In this document: positions 1 to 7,196 of the stretch, one piece after another
How the letters are laid out: every line of letters starts with the position of its first letter
How positions within the stretch are numbered: position 1 is the first letter of the stretch
Assembly (NCBI GenBank): GCA_964348275.1
Contig: CAYGBT010000024.1
Coordinates: 1 to 43,219, forward strand
Length of the DNA: 43,219 nucleotides
Direction: 5' to 3'
Source: CSP1-5 sp964348275
GTDB taxonomy: Bacteria > Methylomirabilota > Methylomirabilia > Methylomirabilales > CSP1-5
Notes under the pieces: model-generated
Seen by the model: the letters and a program-made list of their open reading frames with translations, nothing else
What the model was told of the DNA's origin: nothing
The model's database searches: none
Made by a program: the position numbers and the translations under genes

Positions 1-257
1 TCATCCCCTGCGATATAGCTAAGAAGCGGTAAGCCGACGAAAATCACCCCACGGGTGTCGGGGCATCCTCGGCGCTCAGGGTAAAAACTGGCCAGACCTC
101 ATTCGGGCTTTTAAAATTAGGACACCACCCACGAGTGAAAGGACTCGACACGACCGTTACTGATTCAGTATAGTTGGCTACGGTGTCCGGTGGGGAACTG
201 CTCGCACCAAAAATGCGCACTGAGGGGGTCCAGCTAACTACGCGGAAAGTCGAAAAA

Positions 258-287
258 AGAGGACCACCACTAGGTGGTGGTCGCTCT
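258..287 (+). other. Strong RNA hairpin in structured left-edge region
   Basis: Positions 262-270 and 274-282 form a perfect 9-bp stem with a 3-nt loop. AGAG (258-261) and CTCT (284-287) extend it across one bulged base. It lies just upstream of a tRNA-like 3' end. No T-run follows, so it is not an ordinary terminator. Together with the pairings around 33-60 it suggests that positions 1-370 encode a structured RNA, whose class I could not establish. Confidence 0.4.
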
Positions 288-315
288 CGTGTAAGCTGTT
301 TATTTTATTGGACTA

Positions 316-368
316 GCCTCGACTTCGCAAGGCAGAGGTCACGGGTTCAAATTCCTTGCCGTCCACCA
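316..368 (+). tRNA. tRNA-like 3' end (T-loop and CCA), partial or remnant
   Basis: The stretch ends with a GGGTTCAAAT T-loop motif, an acceptor-like GCCGTCC and ACCA, as in the 3' third of a tRNA or tmRNA. A matching 5' acceptor strand at tRNA distance is absent, and the T-stem carries a mismatch. GGAC at 316 can pair with GTCC near the end. It could be the tail of a tmRNA-type RNA whose 5' part lies left of the window, or a tRNA 3' fragment left as an island attachment site. The accessory genes that follow (DUF4145, IS110) suit the second reading, but no repeat of the end was found in this window. Confidence 0.35.
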
Positions 369-699
369 GTAGACTTCCTGATTTAGCCTCAATACTAGCC
401 TCTCCGCTTTCTCCCGGTCTTGTGGCTCAAGCTCCTGAATGCCATGGCCCGGGGCACCCCAGCCTCAAGAACTTTTTCTTGTCGTTGGGTATCCCCCCCA
501 CTATGATGGGAAAGTAGCCGAGGGAAAGCCCGGGACGAATGCCGCATGTTCGCCCGCCAGGGGGGGTGGGGCTTCGGGGGGGTGAGTGGAAAGAACCCGT
601 TGCTGAGCGACCCCGAGAGAGCGATCGCATGGCCGCCCTGGCGCGGTGGAGGAGGAAGTCGAGCTAATCCGCGACAGAACGCTTTCGAGAGAACACAGC
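369..699. other. Intergenic stretch, no supported gene
   Basis: Short overlapping frames exist on both strands, but none has a ribosome binding site or a recognisable product. A G-run (about 560-580) dominates. No terminator, promoter of the window's repeated type, or leader core was recognised. Confidence 0.5.
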
Positions 700-1458
700 A
701 TGCTTGATGAGTTAAACGACCTAGTCCGGGTATTCCGTTCAAACCCCACAATGTTCACCCCCCGTCAAGGCAGCACCATTATAGCAGGTGATATGTATTG
801 TCCCTCGTGTGGCGACCCCCGGCGCATGCAAATCACTCCATTATATTCGCCACCCATGAATGTCGGAGTGGGGCTGAACATCTCTGGCAATGTGATACGA
901 CAAATCGTTCCCTCCCTCTTTAACTTCAAATGTGTGCAGTGTGACGCGAGCTTCACAGCAATTATCTATCGGGGACCCGACGGTCCAGCCCTGGCAGTCC
1001 TCTCAAGCTTCCATGGCGGGCTCACGACGCCCCATACATCACCAGGCGTAGCCTTCTATCTTGACCAAGCTCACAAGGCACAGTTGGTCGGCGCCAACAG
1101 TGCCGCCATTGCAATGTTTCGCGGTGCTCTTGAGCACCTTTTGTTCGAGCAGAGGTATAAGACCGGTACTTGCGGAACAAAGATAGCTGCTCTTTTTAAG
1201 GATATTAGTAAAGGCACCGCTCCCAAGTGGGCCTTGGAACTGGACAGAGACTTCCTCAAAGTTCTCAAGGCCCTCGGCGACGGTGCTGTCCACCCGAGTG
1301 ATGGCGACGTAGCCGACCAAGCCGAGCTTGACGCCAGTTTGCTCGGGAGCGTCAAGGAGACGTTCCAGATGTTGCTCTACCTCGTGTACGAAGTTCCGCA
1401 CGAGAAGACCGAGAGATTGGAAGCACTGCGCACGAAGGCTCAGATCTTCAAGAAGTAA
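700..1458 (+). CDS. DUF4145 (HEPN-like) protein with zinc ribbon
   Basis: Predicted 252-residue protein. The N-terminal half has two cysteine pairs, CPSC near residues 34-37 and CVQC near 78-81, which look like a zinc ribbon. The C-terminal half (about residues 125-230) has the DUF4145 pattern: a helix with AAIAMFRGALEHLL, then a KIAALF helix, then LKALGDGAVHPSD. DUF4145 is a HEPN-related domain found alone or in defence and restriction proteins; its activity is usually unknown. I chose ATG 700 because GAGAG lies 8 nt upstream. A GTG at 646 in the same frame has no ribosome binding site. The gene stands alone between the tRNA-like end and an IS110 relic, so it may be cargo of an accessory segment. 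No catalytic HEPN RxxxxH motif is evident. Confidence 0.7.
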   Translation: MLDELNDLVRVFRSNPTMFTPRQGSTIIAGDMYCPSCGDPRRMQITPLYSPPMNVGVGLNISGNVIRQIVPSLFNFKCVQCDASFTAIIYRGPDGPALAVLSSFHGGLTTPHTSPGVAFYLDQAHKAQLVGANSAAIAMFRGALEHLLFEQRYKTGTCGTKIAALFKDISKGTAPKWALELDRDFLKVLKALGDGAVHPSDGDVADQAELDASLLGSVKETFQMLLYLVYEVPHEKTERLEALRTKAQIFKK

Positions 1459-1943
1459 AGCGAGACCCGGAAAGAGGTCCGGAAAGGGATCACTCATTGA
1501 AAGGCTCCTGTCAAGCGACAATGCGTCTCCCCCCACAGTTTTTTGTGTTCCAATCCGTTTTCCCGGCCGGCGTGTAATTGACGGCTACGCGCCCCGGTTT
1601 ACGGTTGTGGTGGTGTCGGCCGTGTGCGCTGGTCCGCACGAGTCACCCATTAGGATGAAGGCTGCGGGACTCGTGGCGACGGGCCCAGAGTCCCCGCCCG
1701 TGGCACCTCCGGTGCCCCAGAAAACCGTAGGTACCACGCTGCGTCCAAGGGAAGCGGATCACAGATCCTCGGGCTCCCGGGCGGGGCCACCCCCTGTGTG
1801 GCTCACAGCGTGGGCGCACCAGTCTGCTCACCGCGACAGGCGGGGCAGCTGTGCGGGATGGGACAGCGGCCAATCAAATCTGGTGGTTGTCAACCAACCC
1901 CTTGGCGGGCTCCCTGTCCCCTTCCCACCGGTGTACCAGGTCA
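1459..1943. other. Non-coding stretch between DUF4145 gene and transposase
   Basis: About 485 bases. A long open frame overlaps the end of the DUF4145 gene and runs through here, but its translation is arginine/proline-rich and resembles an out-of-frame shadow. GGCACC/GGTGCC at about 1700-1714 makes a small hairpin. The right part probably includes the non-coding end of the IS110 element. I see no other feature. Confidence 0.45.
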
Positions 1944-2959
1944 TCAGGCAAAGGCCCTTTCCACGTCAAAAGGCACCTGATCCCGCAGAATGTAATAGCA
2001 GGCCCGCGCCAGTTTGTGCGCGACCACCTTGATTGCCACTACCCCATGGGTCTTGGCCTTCTTGCGCTGGTAAAACCGTTGGGCCTGAGGGTTGTCCCGG
2101 ACCGCAAAATTCGCTGCCTGCACAAACGCCCACGCCAAAAACTTATTGCCATTTTTCGGATTGCGGTGCCCCTTGCGTTTGGCGTTGCTAACCTTGGTGC
2201 TGTCCACACAGCGGCAGTAAGACGCAAAGTGGCCGACCTGGGCGAAGCGCCGGTGTCGCCCGTTTCTAACATAATGGTCAGCGCCAGGGTCTGATCTATG
2301 CCGTCGACCGTGAGGAGCTGGCGGAAGGCGGGCTTCAGATGGACCCGCTCCTTCACCACCTGCTCCATGGTGGCAATGTGTCGGCCGAGGCAGTGCATCA
2401 CCGCGAGGTTGGTTTTTACCGCCAGCGCCTGATCCGCATCGGCCAGGAGGCGGTCGACGGTATCCGTGGTCACGTGTTTGATCCGGTTGCCACTAATCGT
2501 ATTACCGGTATTCCGCGTGATGAGATTCTGGATGCTGAGCAGGTTGGCCGTCTTGTACCGGACCAGCTGACTCCGTTTGTGGAGGAGATCCCGGACGGCC
2601 CGGTTTGCCTTCGGGTAAATATACCCTTCGGGCAATAGCCTCAAGCGGAGGAGGTGGGCCAGCCAGCGGGCGTCGGAAGGGTCATCCGTGTATTTCAGCC
2701 CTTCGTATTGCTGGATGGCGGCCGTGTTCGCCAAGTGCACCACATACCCTGCGTCCATCAACCCATCCACCAGCCAGTACCACTTATAGGTCGACTCCAC
2801 CACGACGCCGCAGAGGGACGATTGGTAGGGCGCGAGTTGCTGCAGAATCTGTCCTAAGTCATTGCGTAACCGTTTCTGATACACTACCTGATCCTGCTCA
2901 TCCAGCAGGACGACGACATTGTTCGTTGCGTGCAGATCGAAACCGCCGTATAGTTTCAT
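1944..2959 (-). pseudogene. IS110-family transposase, frameshifted
   Basis: The N-terminal part starts MKLYGGFDLHATNN with the first Asp of the DEDD (RuvC-like) domain, followed by VVVESTYKWYWLVDGL and DDPSDARWLAHLLR. The second part has the Transposase_20 signature beginning DGIDQTLALTIMLETGDT. Just after this, near 2245-2255, the frame is lost; restoring one missing base joins it to the downstream frame with GRFAQVGHFASYCRC and the conserved NGNKFLAWAFVQAANFA segment, ending at 1944. The start (2959) has GAGGAG 6 nt upstream. IS110 enzymes act with a bridge RNA made from a non-coding end of the element. With the C-terminal Ser-containing domain out of frame, this copy is probably inactive unless the shift is a sequencing error. 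Confidence 0.85.
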
Positions 2960-3092
2960 GTCGGGCTCCTCGTCAAGCTGTTTGTTTGGTCTTCGATTCA
3001 CTACCGAAGCCAAACTGTACCGTTTGATGGAGGAGCCTTCTAGATGATTATCAAGTCTTTTGTTGACAAGTTCTTCGGCCTAGCGGCGCGCG
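2960..3092 (-). mobile_element. Probable IS110 upstream end
   Basis: This is the non-coding stretch upstream of the transposase start. On the minus strand it has a GATAAT-like -10 (about 3043) and repeats of CTTCGGT and CCAAAC that can form stem-loops. In IS110-type elements this is where the bridge RNA is encoded. The element boundaries and any bridge RNA were not resolved, and no terminal inverted repeats are expected in this family. Confidence 0.35.
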
Positions 3093-3285
3093 TAACACCC
3101 CTCGTACGAAGAGTAATACTTAGGCCTTCTCTAGAGAGAAAGGGATGAAACCGAGGTAGGCATACTTCTTGGGCCAGCTCCGGCACGACCGACGGCTCCC
3201 CACGCACACAGCCGCCTTCTCGGGCACAGCTCGGGCCAGAGGCATTGTAACGGTTGGGGAACGCGAGATAAGCCAGGCAGGGGTA
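3093..3285 (+). promoter_or_regulatory. Leader-family copy (orphan): promoter, core, hairpin
   Basis: Promoter-like GTAACA (3093-3098), 17-bp spacer and AATACT (3116-3121), with the palindrome TCGTACGA (3103-3110) in the spacer centre. The core GATGAAACCGAGGTAGGCAT begins at 3145, followed by CAGCTCCGGC. The GCCGCCTTCTCGGG arm at about 3220 corresponds to the terminator arm of the other copies, but its partner and T-run are eroded. No plus-strand gene follows, because the next gene is convergent. This is either a relic or a small RNA. Confidence 0.5.
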
Positions 3286-3303
3286 AGGTGGACCGCAATT
3301 AGG

Positions 3304-4041
3304 TCAATTTTCGTCTTCACCCTGCCTAGGATCAGCGAGAGGCGTCGGGTCTTGATTTTGCTCGATCACAGGGTCGCTCTGTACGTTCTCGATCATCTGG
3401 GACAGGGCTGCCTGGGCTTGGGGGTTCAGGGAGAGCCATCGGGTGTTGTGTCGGTAGTTGCCGCCCTTCGGATGTGACGCTACTGCTACCACCTCTGCCT
3501 GTCCCCGGAAGATCAGTTCCGCGATCATGATGAAGACGGCGAGGCGGCTACCGACGGGAAACTGTTCGGGGAGCCAAACCTGCGCACCGCCGTTACTCAG
3601 ATCCCTGATTTCTCCGGTCACCTGTCCCGGCAATGGTTTGGATGGCCAGGTGTCGGGGGCGCCCAAGAGATAAAACTCAGCGGCGAGTTTTACGGATACG
3701 CGGGGCTCGCGACGGGTATTGAGCCAACGGCCGGGCCGGTCTGCGATGTGTCGGGTGACTGGTTCGCCGGCCTCCATGGTTATCACCTTGGCGACGGGCA
3801 GCACGTCCAGCAATCCCTCTTTATGGAGACGGCCCTCTGCCTGCTCCAGGACGCGGCAAAGGTCCGAGAACACGTGAACAGGCACGACGATCACATCCCC
3901 ATCGGGTAGGGAGACCTCACCGTCGGGCGCGGAGCGACCAGAGACCCGCAGTTCTACATACAGTTCCCCGTGAACCTCCTGGAGCGAGACCCGGATCTCC
4001 CCAAACTCGTTGCACCTGACCCGAGCGAGGTCCTTCTGCAA
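3304..4041 (-). CDS. PilZ-domain protein, paralogue of the one at 42.2 kb
   Basis: About 245 residues. The N-terminal region has the shared block EIRVSLQEVHGELYVELR, then an acidic stretch and an LCRVLEQ helix. The C-terminal PilZ domain (about residues 105-215) has RREPRVSVKL for the c-di-GMP-binding RxxxR, then DLSNGGAQVWLP for D/NxSxxG. It is likely a cytosolic c-di-GMP receptor; its output is unknown. I chose TTG 4041 because the sequence around it (AGGAGTAGAGGCCTTG) aligns with AGGAGTACAGGCCATG at the start of the 42.2-kb paralogue. A longer frame to 4152 is open but not supported by the paralogue. Confidence 0.82.
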   Translation of the reverse strand: MQKDLARVRCNEFGEIRVSLQEVHGELYVELRVSGRSAPDGEVSLPDGDVIVVPVHVFSDLCRVLEQAEGRLHKEGLLDVLPVAKVITMEAGEPVTRHIADRPGRWLNTRREPRVSVKLAAEFYLLGAPDTWPSKPLPGQVTGEIRDLSNGGAQVWLPEQFPVGSRLAVFIMIAELIFRGQAEVVAVASHPKGGNYRHNTRWLSLNPQAQAALSQMIENVQSDPVIEQNQDPTPLADPRQGEDEN

Positions 4042-4385
4042 GGCCTCTACTCCTGGTCGAAAGCGCCGAAGGGAGCTGTAGGGCAGACCCCGCACAAGGT
4101 TTCCCGTTGACCCGTACCCGCGAGCGGCGGCATTTGTATGAATCCCCCCCAAATATCAGGACGTGAATGCGATGACGCCATGCCGCTGGTGTCTTGACCG
4201 CGCCGCTTCCCTCAAGGTTTCGCTTGCTGATCAAGATTGCAACCGGTGTGCCAAGAGCTTCACTGGGCGTGATTATCTATTTCTAAGGGCGTAATTGGCT
4301 GATCCGATGTAGACCCTGAGGCACGTTTGTTTTCAATCCGACGCCCATCAAAGCTGGGCGCTCTCACCGGGAGGTGAATTGCTCG
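4042..4385 (-). promoter_or_regulatory. Upstream region duplicated with the PilZ gene
   Basis: No gene. About 4165-4290 aligns with about 42985-43110 upstream of the PilZ paralogue. Shared blocks include CAGGACGT, CATGCCGC, GACCGCGC, GGTTTCGCTT, GTGTGCCAA and TATCTATTTCT. On the minus strand the conserved end offers a -10-like GATAAT here and AATACT in the other copy, without a matching TTGACA box, as expected of an activated promoter. The regulator is unknown. Confidence 0.5.
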
Positions 4386-4613
4386 GTGCTCGACGCTGCC
4401 ACGGTCAGTGAAACTTAGGCCTCTCTCAGGAGAGGCAGAGGTTTGGGGCCAGGCCTTGAATCACGACATTGTCGCTTCCTTTTGAATCGCAGGAAATGGG
4501 ACCGGGGTGAGCATAGCCCCTAGCCCACCTCCGGCAGACCCGTTTGCTGATGCGGAAGCCAGACGTCCTCCAGGGTCCAGTACGGCCCGGGGGGGGCGTG
4601 TTCATTTTCCCTA
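4386..4613 (+). promoter_or_regulatory. Leader-family copy with core and terminator
   Basis: A degenerate promoter (TCGACG region, then GAAACTTAGG at 4410) is followed by a long insertion with a CGACATTGTCG hairpin. The core AATGGGACCGGGGTGAGCAT starts at 4495 and is followed by AGCCC-ACCTCCGGC. The GGGGTG loop can pair with CACCTC. A terminator stem ACGTCCTCCAGG/CCCGGGGGGGGCGT ends at about 4601 with GTTCATTTTCC. The lipoprotein gene starts 230 nt downstream, so control of that gene is plausible but not certain. Confidence 0.6.
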
Positions 4614-4841
4614 CATCGTATCCTCTCTCATGGTGTCCTTCCACGATGCACCTCCCACAATTCCGCCGCGAAGCTGACCTCTCCTCCGTAAGTCCCCATC
4701 ATTCTAACCTAGTCTCCAGGCCAGATTATTCGAGTCACCGGGTCGACATTATTCTTGTTCCCCCACGGCCGGCATAAGAGTTGCAACCCGCTGGTGAAAA
4801 CCGTGGCCCCCAGGGGGGCTTTGCGTTCAGGAGGACGTAGG

Positions 4842-5522
4842 ATGGATAGGCGAAGCGGTCTGGTCATCGGTGTTCTGGCGCTCCTGAGCATGGTGGCTGG
4901 ATGTGGGCAGGTGGAAACGTCCCCAGCCGTGGCGGCGCCAATGCCAGGTTGGGAAAAGTTCGAAGGACGCGGCATGGAATTCTGGTTGCCAGAGAGTTAC
5001 GAGGGGGGGAGCCCCAGCGAACAGATTGACGTCTTCGTTGAGAATGTCAGAGCCTTAGGCCCAGACTTCGAGAAGGCCGCTCGGGCGATCGAAAAAAATC
5101 CCTCAGACTTCGTTATTTTGGCCTTTGATTCGGAAGTAGGACCCTCAGGCACCTTGACCAATGTCAATGTGACGACCGAATGGCTACCAGCCTCCTTTAC
5201 CTTGGACGCCTACCTGGACAGGGCGATTCAGCATTTGCCGCGTCGCATTCGTTTGATTGAGCGGAGCATGGTCTCACTTGAACGTTATCAAGCAGCACGT
5301 CTGGTAGTTGAATACAAAGCGCAGAATGTGCATACGAAACAGATGGCATACGTGGTTAAGAGTGAGAGCGCCGTTTGGGTGGTGACGTATACCACTGGCG
5401 CCGATGAATTTGAACAACGCTTGCCCGTTTTCGAAGAGAGTATTCAGACCTTCAAAGTCGGCGCGCAGCCGCTGTGGCAAAACATACTGCCTATACCGTG
5501 GAAAAGACTTGTTAGGATATAA
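4842..5522 (+). CDS. Lipoprotein, PsbP/DcrB-like fold suspected
   Basis: Predicted 226 residues. The N-terminus is MDRRSGLVIGVLALLSMVAGC, a signal peptide ending in a lipobox, so it is likely lipidated at that Cys and attached to the outer membrane or periplasmic face. The mature part has FEGRGMEFWLPESYEGG near the start, NVNVTTEWLPASFTLDAYL in the middle and AVWVVTYTTGADEFEQRLPVF near the end. This alternation resembles PsbP/DcrB (DUF1795) lipoproteins, but I am not certain. ATG 4842 has AGGAGG 7 nt upstream. A short GC hairpin (4806-4819) precedes the ribosome site. The next gene follows after 53 nt and may be cotranscribed. Confidence 0.7.
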   Translation: MDRRSGLVIGVLALLSMVAGCGQVETSPAVAAPMPGWEKFEGRGMEFWLPESYEGGSPSEQIDVFVENVRALGPDFEKAARAIEKNPSDFVILAFDSEVGPSGTLTNVNVTTEWLPASFTLDAYLDRAIQHLPRRIRLIERSMVSLERYQAARLVVEYKAQNVHTKQMAYVVKSESAVWVVTYTTGADEFEQRLPVFEESIQTFKVGAQPLWQNILPIPWKRLVRI

Positions 5523-5575
5523 GCACTGCCCTCTCTGGGCCTGCACGACTGGCATGTAAATTCTCTCGGTTTACC

Positions 5576-6508
5576 GTGACCCCCTGGGGACTTTTAGGTG
5601 CAGCCACGGCCGTCGCCTGTACGAGTACGGTCGTGGGATTTTTGGGGCGGCTCTGGTGGCCCTTTGAGGTGACCAGTCATTTTCGTCCTCAGTACTCTCT
5701 CTTTCTCCTGGCAAGCACCTTGCTTTTCCTTATCGCCAGAAAGCAGCGAGCAGCGATTCTGGCCGGAGTCTTTGCGTTTACTAATCTCTCCCTTTTTGTC
5801 CCATTGTATGTCGGGGTGTCATGGTCCCATGCGGGGGAGAAAACATACCGGGCCTTAGTGATGAACGTGAACGCGTCGAGCCAGGCGTACGAGCGTGTGC
5901 AGAAATTCATTCGCTCGGCGGAGCCCGACTTTATGGTGCTGTTGGAAGTCAGTCGAACATGGGGAAACGAACTTCAGAAACTCCAGTGAATGTATCCCCA
6001 TTCACGGTTCCACCGCCGCGACGTCAACTTTGGCATTGCCCTGCTCAGCCGGCTTCCCTTTGATCATGCGAAGGTCCTCCATATTGGGCAGGTGGGACTT
6101 CCCTCCGTCGTTGCGCAGTCCCGCATCAATGGCGAGTCGCTCACGGTCATCGGAACTCATCCGCTTCCTCCGATGGGTCGGGCCTACGCTACGCATAAAA
6201 ATCAACAGCTTGCCGAGCTGGGGCAGGTGGTGAACGTGCAAGAAGGGTCAGTGATGGTTCTCGGGGATCTGAACATCACATCGTGGTTTCCGTTCTTTCG
6301 TGATTTGCTCCGCCAGACCGGTTTACGAGACAGCCGAAACGGGTTCGGCCTCCAGCCCACGTGGCCGGCGGGATTTCCCCTTTTCTGGGTGCCCATAGAT
6401 CATTGCTTGGTCTCTTCACGAGTCGTTGTGCATCATCGACAGACCGGACCGGATATCGTGTCCGACCACTATCCAGTCATTGTTGATTTTTCGGTCGAAG
6501 GGCGTTAA
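5576..6508 (+). pseudogene. Membrane-anchored endonuclease/exonuclease/phosphatase family protein with in-frame TGA
   Basis: The first 137 codons give three membrane helices (WGLLGAATAVACTSTVVGFLG; a second at YSLFLLASTLLFLIA; a third at ILAGVFAFTNLSLFVPLYVG), then the EEP start with NVNASS and the metal-binding Glu in FMVLLEVS. A TGA (5987-5989) interrupts. The same frame continues at once with NFGIALLSRLPF, GTHPLP, GDLNITSW, the IDH motif and SDHYPVIVDF, the remaining catalytic motifs of the EEP (DNase I-like) fold. No bases are missing, so one codon is a stop where a residue is expected. Possibilities are a nonsense mutation, read-through or a base error. The GTG start at 5576 has only a weak ribosome site. 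Confidence 0.78.
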
Positions 6509-6596
6509 TCAGCGGAGAGCCTCAGGATCAGGTTCCGAGTGTTGATATTCCCCTCGGGATAACACGGCCGCAGGGTTGCTCCCTCAGCCAGGCCGG

Positions 6597-6636
6597 GGAA
6601 AAAAGCGAAAGGGCCCCGACAAACTCGAGGCCCTTT
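6597..6636 (-). terminator. Terminator of the cold-shock gene
   Basis: AAAGGGCC (6608-6615) and GGCCCTTT (6629-6636) form the stem. On the minus strand it is followed by CGCTTTTTT. It lies 25 nt after the cold-shock stop codon. The plus-strand side has only CT after the stem, so it mainly serves the minus strand. Confidence 0.8.
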
Positions 6637-6660
6637 CTGACCAGAGCTGGATCCGACCAA

Positions 6661-6864
6661 CTATAGCTTGACTACGTTAGCCGCCTGCTTGCCCTTCGGT
6701 CCGTCCACGACATCGAACTCGAGCGATTGACCCTCGGTCAGGGTCCTGAATCCGTCGCCCTGGATTGCCGAAAAGTGTACAAATACATCAGGACCATCCG
6801 GTCGCTCGATGAATCCGTAGCCCTTGGCGTCGTTGAACCACTTCACGGTGCCAGTGCATCGCAT
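6661..6864 (-). CDS. csp: Cold-shock domain protein
   Basis: 67-residue single cold-shock domain. It starts MRCTGTVKWFNDAKGYGFIE (RNP1 motif KGYGFI) and continues DVFVHFSAI (RNP2), with the usual ending GPKGKQAANV. It binds single-stranded RNA and DNA and acts as an RNA chaperone; in E. coli, relatives act as transcription antiterminators. ATG 6864 has a G-run ribosome site about 7 nt upstream. An upstream extension of the frame lies over the leader and is not coding. The gene has its own promoter about 160 nt upstream, a terminator-like hairpin inside the leader, and a terminator behind it. Confidence 0.95.
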   Translation of the reverse strand: MRCTGTVKWFNDAKGYGFIERPDGPDVFVHFSAIQGDGFRTLTEGQSLEFDVVDGPKGKQAANVVKL

Positions 6865-6946
6865 GTGGTGTTGTCCCCCCTTTCTCTTTAGGATCCCCGG
6901 GAACTGCCCAGGGGCGAGGTCCCGTCGCGCCGAGACCTGACGGCAT

Positions 6947-6981
6947 AAAAAAACGCAAGGGCTTTCCGTCAAGCCCTTGCG
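6947..6981 (-). terminator. Terminator-like hairpin inside the csp leader (possible attenuator)
   Basis: On the minus strand CGCAAGGGCTT (6981-6971) and AAGCCCTTGCG (6964-6954) form a perfect 11-bp stem with a 6-nt loop. It is followed by seven T residues (6953-6947). It lies between the csp promoter and start codon, so transcripts from that promoter must pass it. Confidence 0.7.
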
Positions 6982-7022
6982 GTTTCCGTTTCCACAACAA
7001 GCCGATCACGAAAGCTCCGCAT

Positions 7023-7051
7023 ACGCTACCCTTTCCCTCTCTCCCTGTCAA
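7023..7051 (-). promoter_or_regulatory. csp promoter
   Basis: On the minus strand, TTGACA (7051-7046), a 17-bp spacer and TAGCGT (7028-7023). The -35 box is perfect and the -10 weaker. Transcription would start near 7016, giving a leader of about 150 nt, as is usual for cold-shock genes. Confidence 0.55.
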
Positions 7052-7107
7052 GGGGTATTTTCTTGTGCCGGACGCGGCAGAGGGAAGGCAGGGTCAGGCC
7101 TTCAGTC

Positions 7108-7196
7108 TTGACATTGCAGCCTCGGGGGGATACTTAGTCTGTGGACGGGAATTCATGGATGGAACCGGGGACGGCAGAAAACGCGAGAATCAGCGA
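7108..7196 (+). promoter_or_regulatory. Leader-family copy upstream of crotonase gene
   Basis: TTGACA (7108-7113), a short 15-bp spacer ending in a G-run, and GATACTTAG (7129-7137). The core GATGGAACCGGGGACGGCAG starts at about 7157. There is no terminator arm; the coding start follows 20 nt after the core. The promoter position argues against translation starting upstream of 7197, although the frame is open there. Confidence 0.6.

Noticed and set aside
1..370. tmRNA with tag peptide
   Set aside because: GCCGACGAAAAT near 33 reads ADEN, but the frame runs on without an ALAA-stop, and the 5' end is not in the window. I keep only the tRNA-like end.
1..370. Group I intron within a tRNA
   Set aside because: AGTATAGTTGG weakly resembles the P7 3' strand, but no matching 5' strand or P3/P4 blocks are found.
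395..758. Minus-strand frames in the left intergenic stretch
   Set aside because: Two different frames overlap with no ribosome site and no recognisable product.
1328..2032. Long plus-strand frame after the DUF4145 gene
   Set aside because: It overlaps the DUF4145 3' end in another frame, is rich in Arg, Pro and Ser, has no ribosome site, and shows no motif. It is a shadow of GC-rich sequence.
3064..3069. TTGACA next to the IS110 end as a plus-strand promoter
   Set aside because: No -10 box at 16-18 bp follows; the leader promoter at 3093 explains the region better.
5987..5989. Selenocysteine codon in the EEP gene
   Set aside because: The family has no catalytic Cys here and no SECIS-like hairpin was found directly after the TGA; nonsense mutation or error is simpler.
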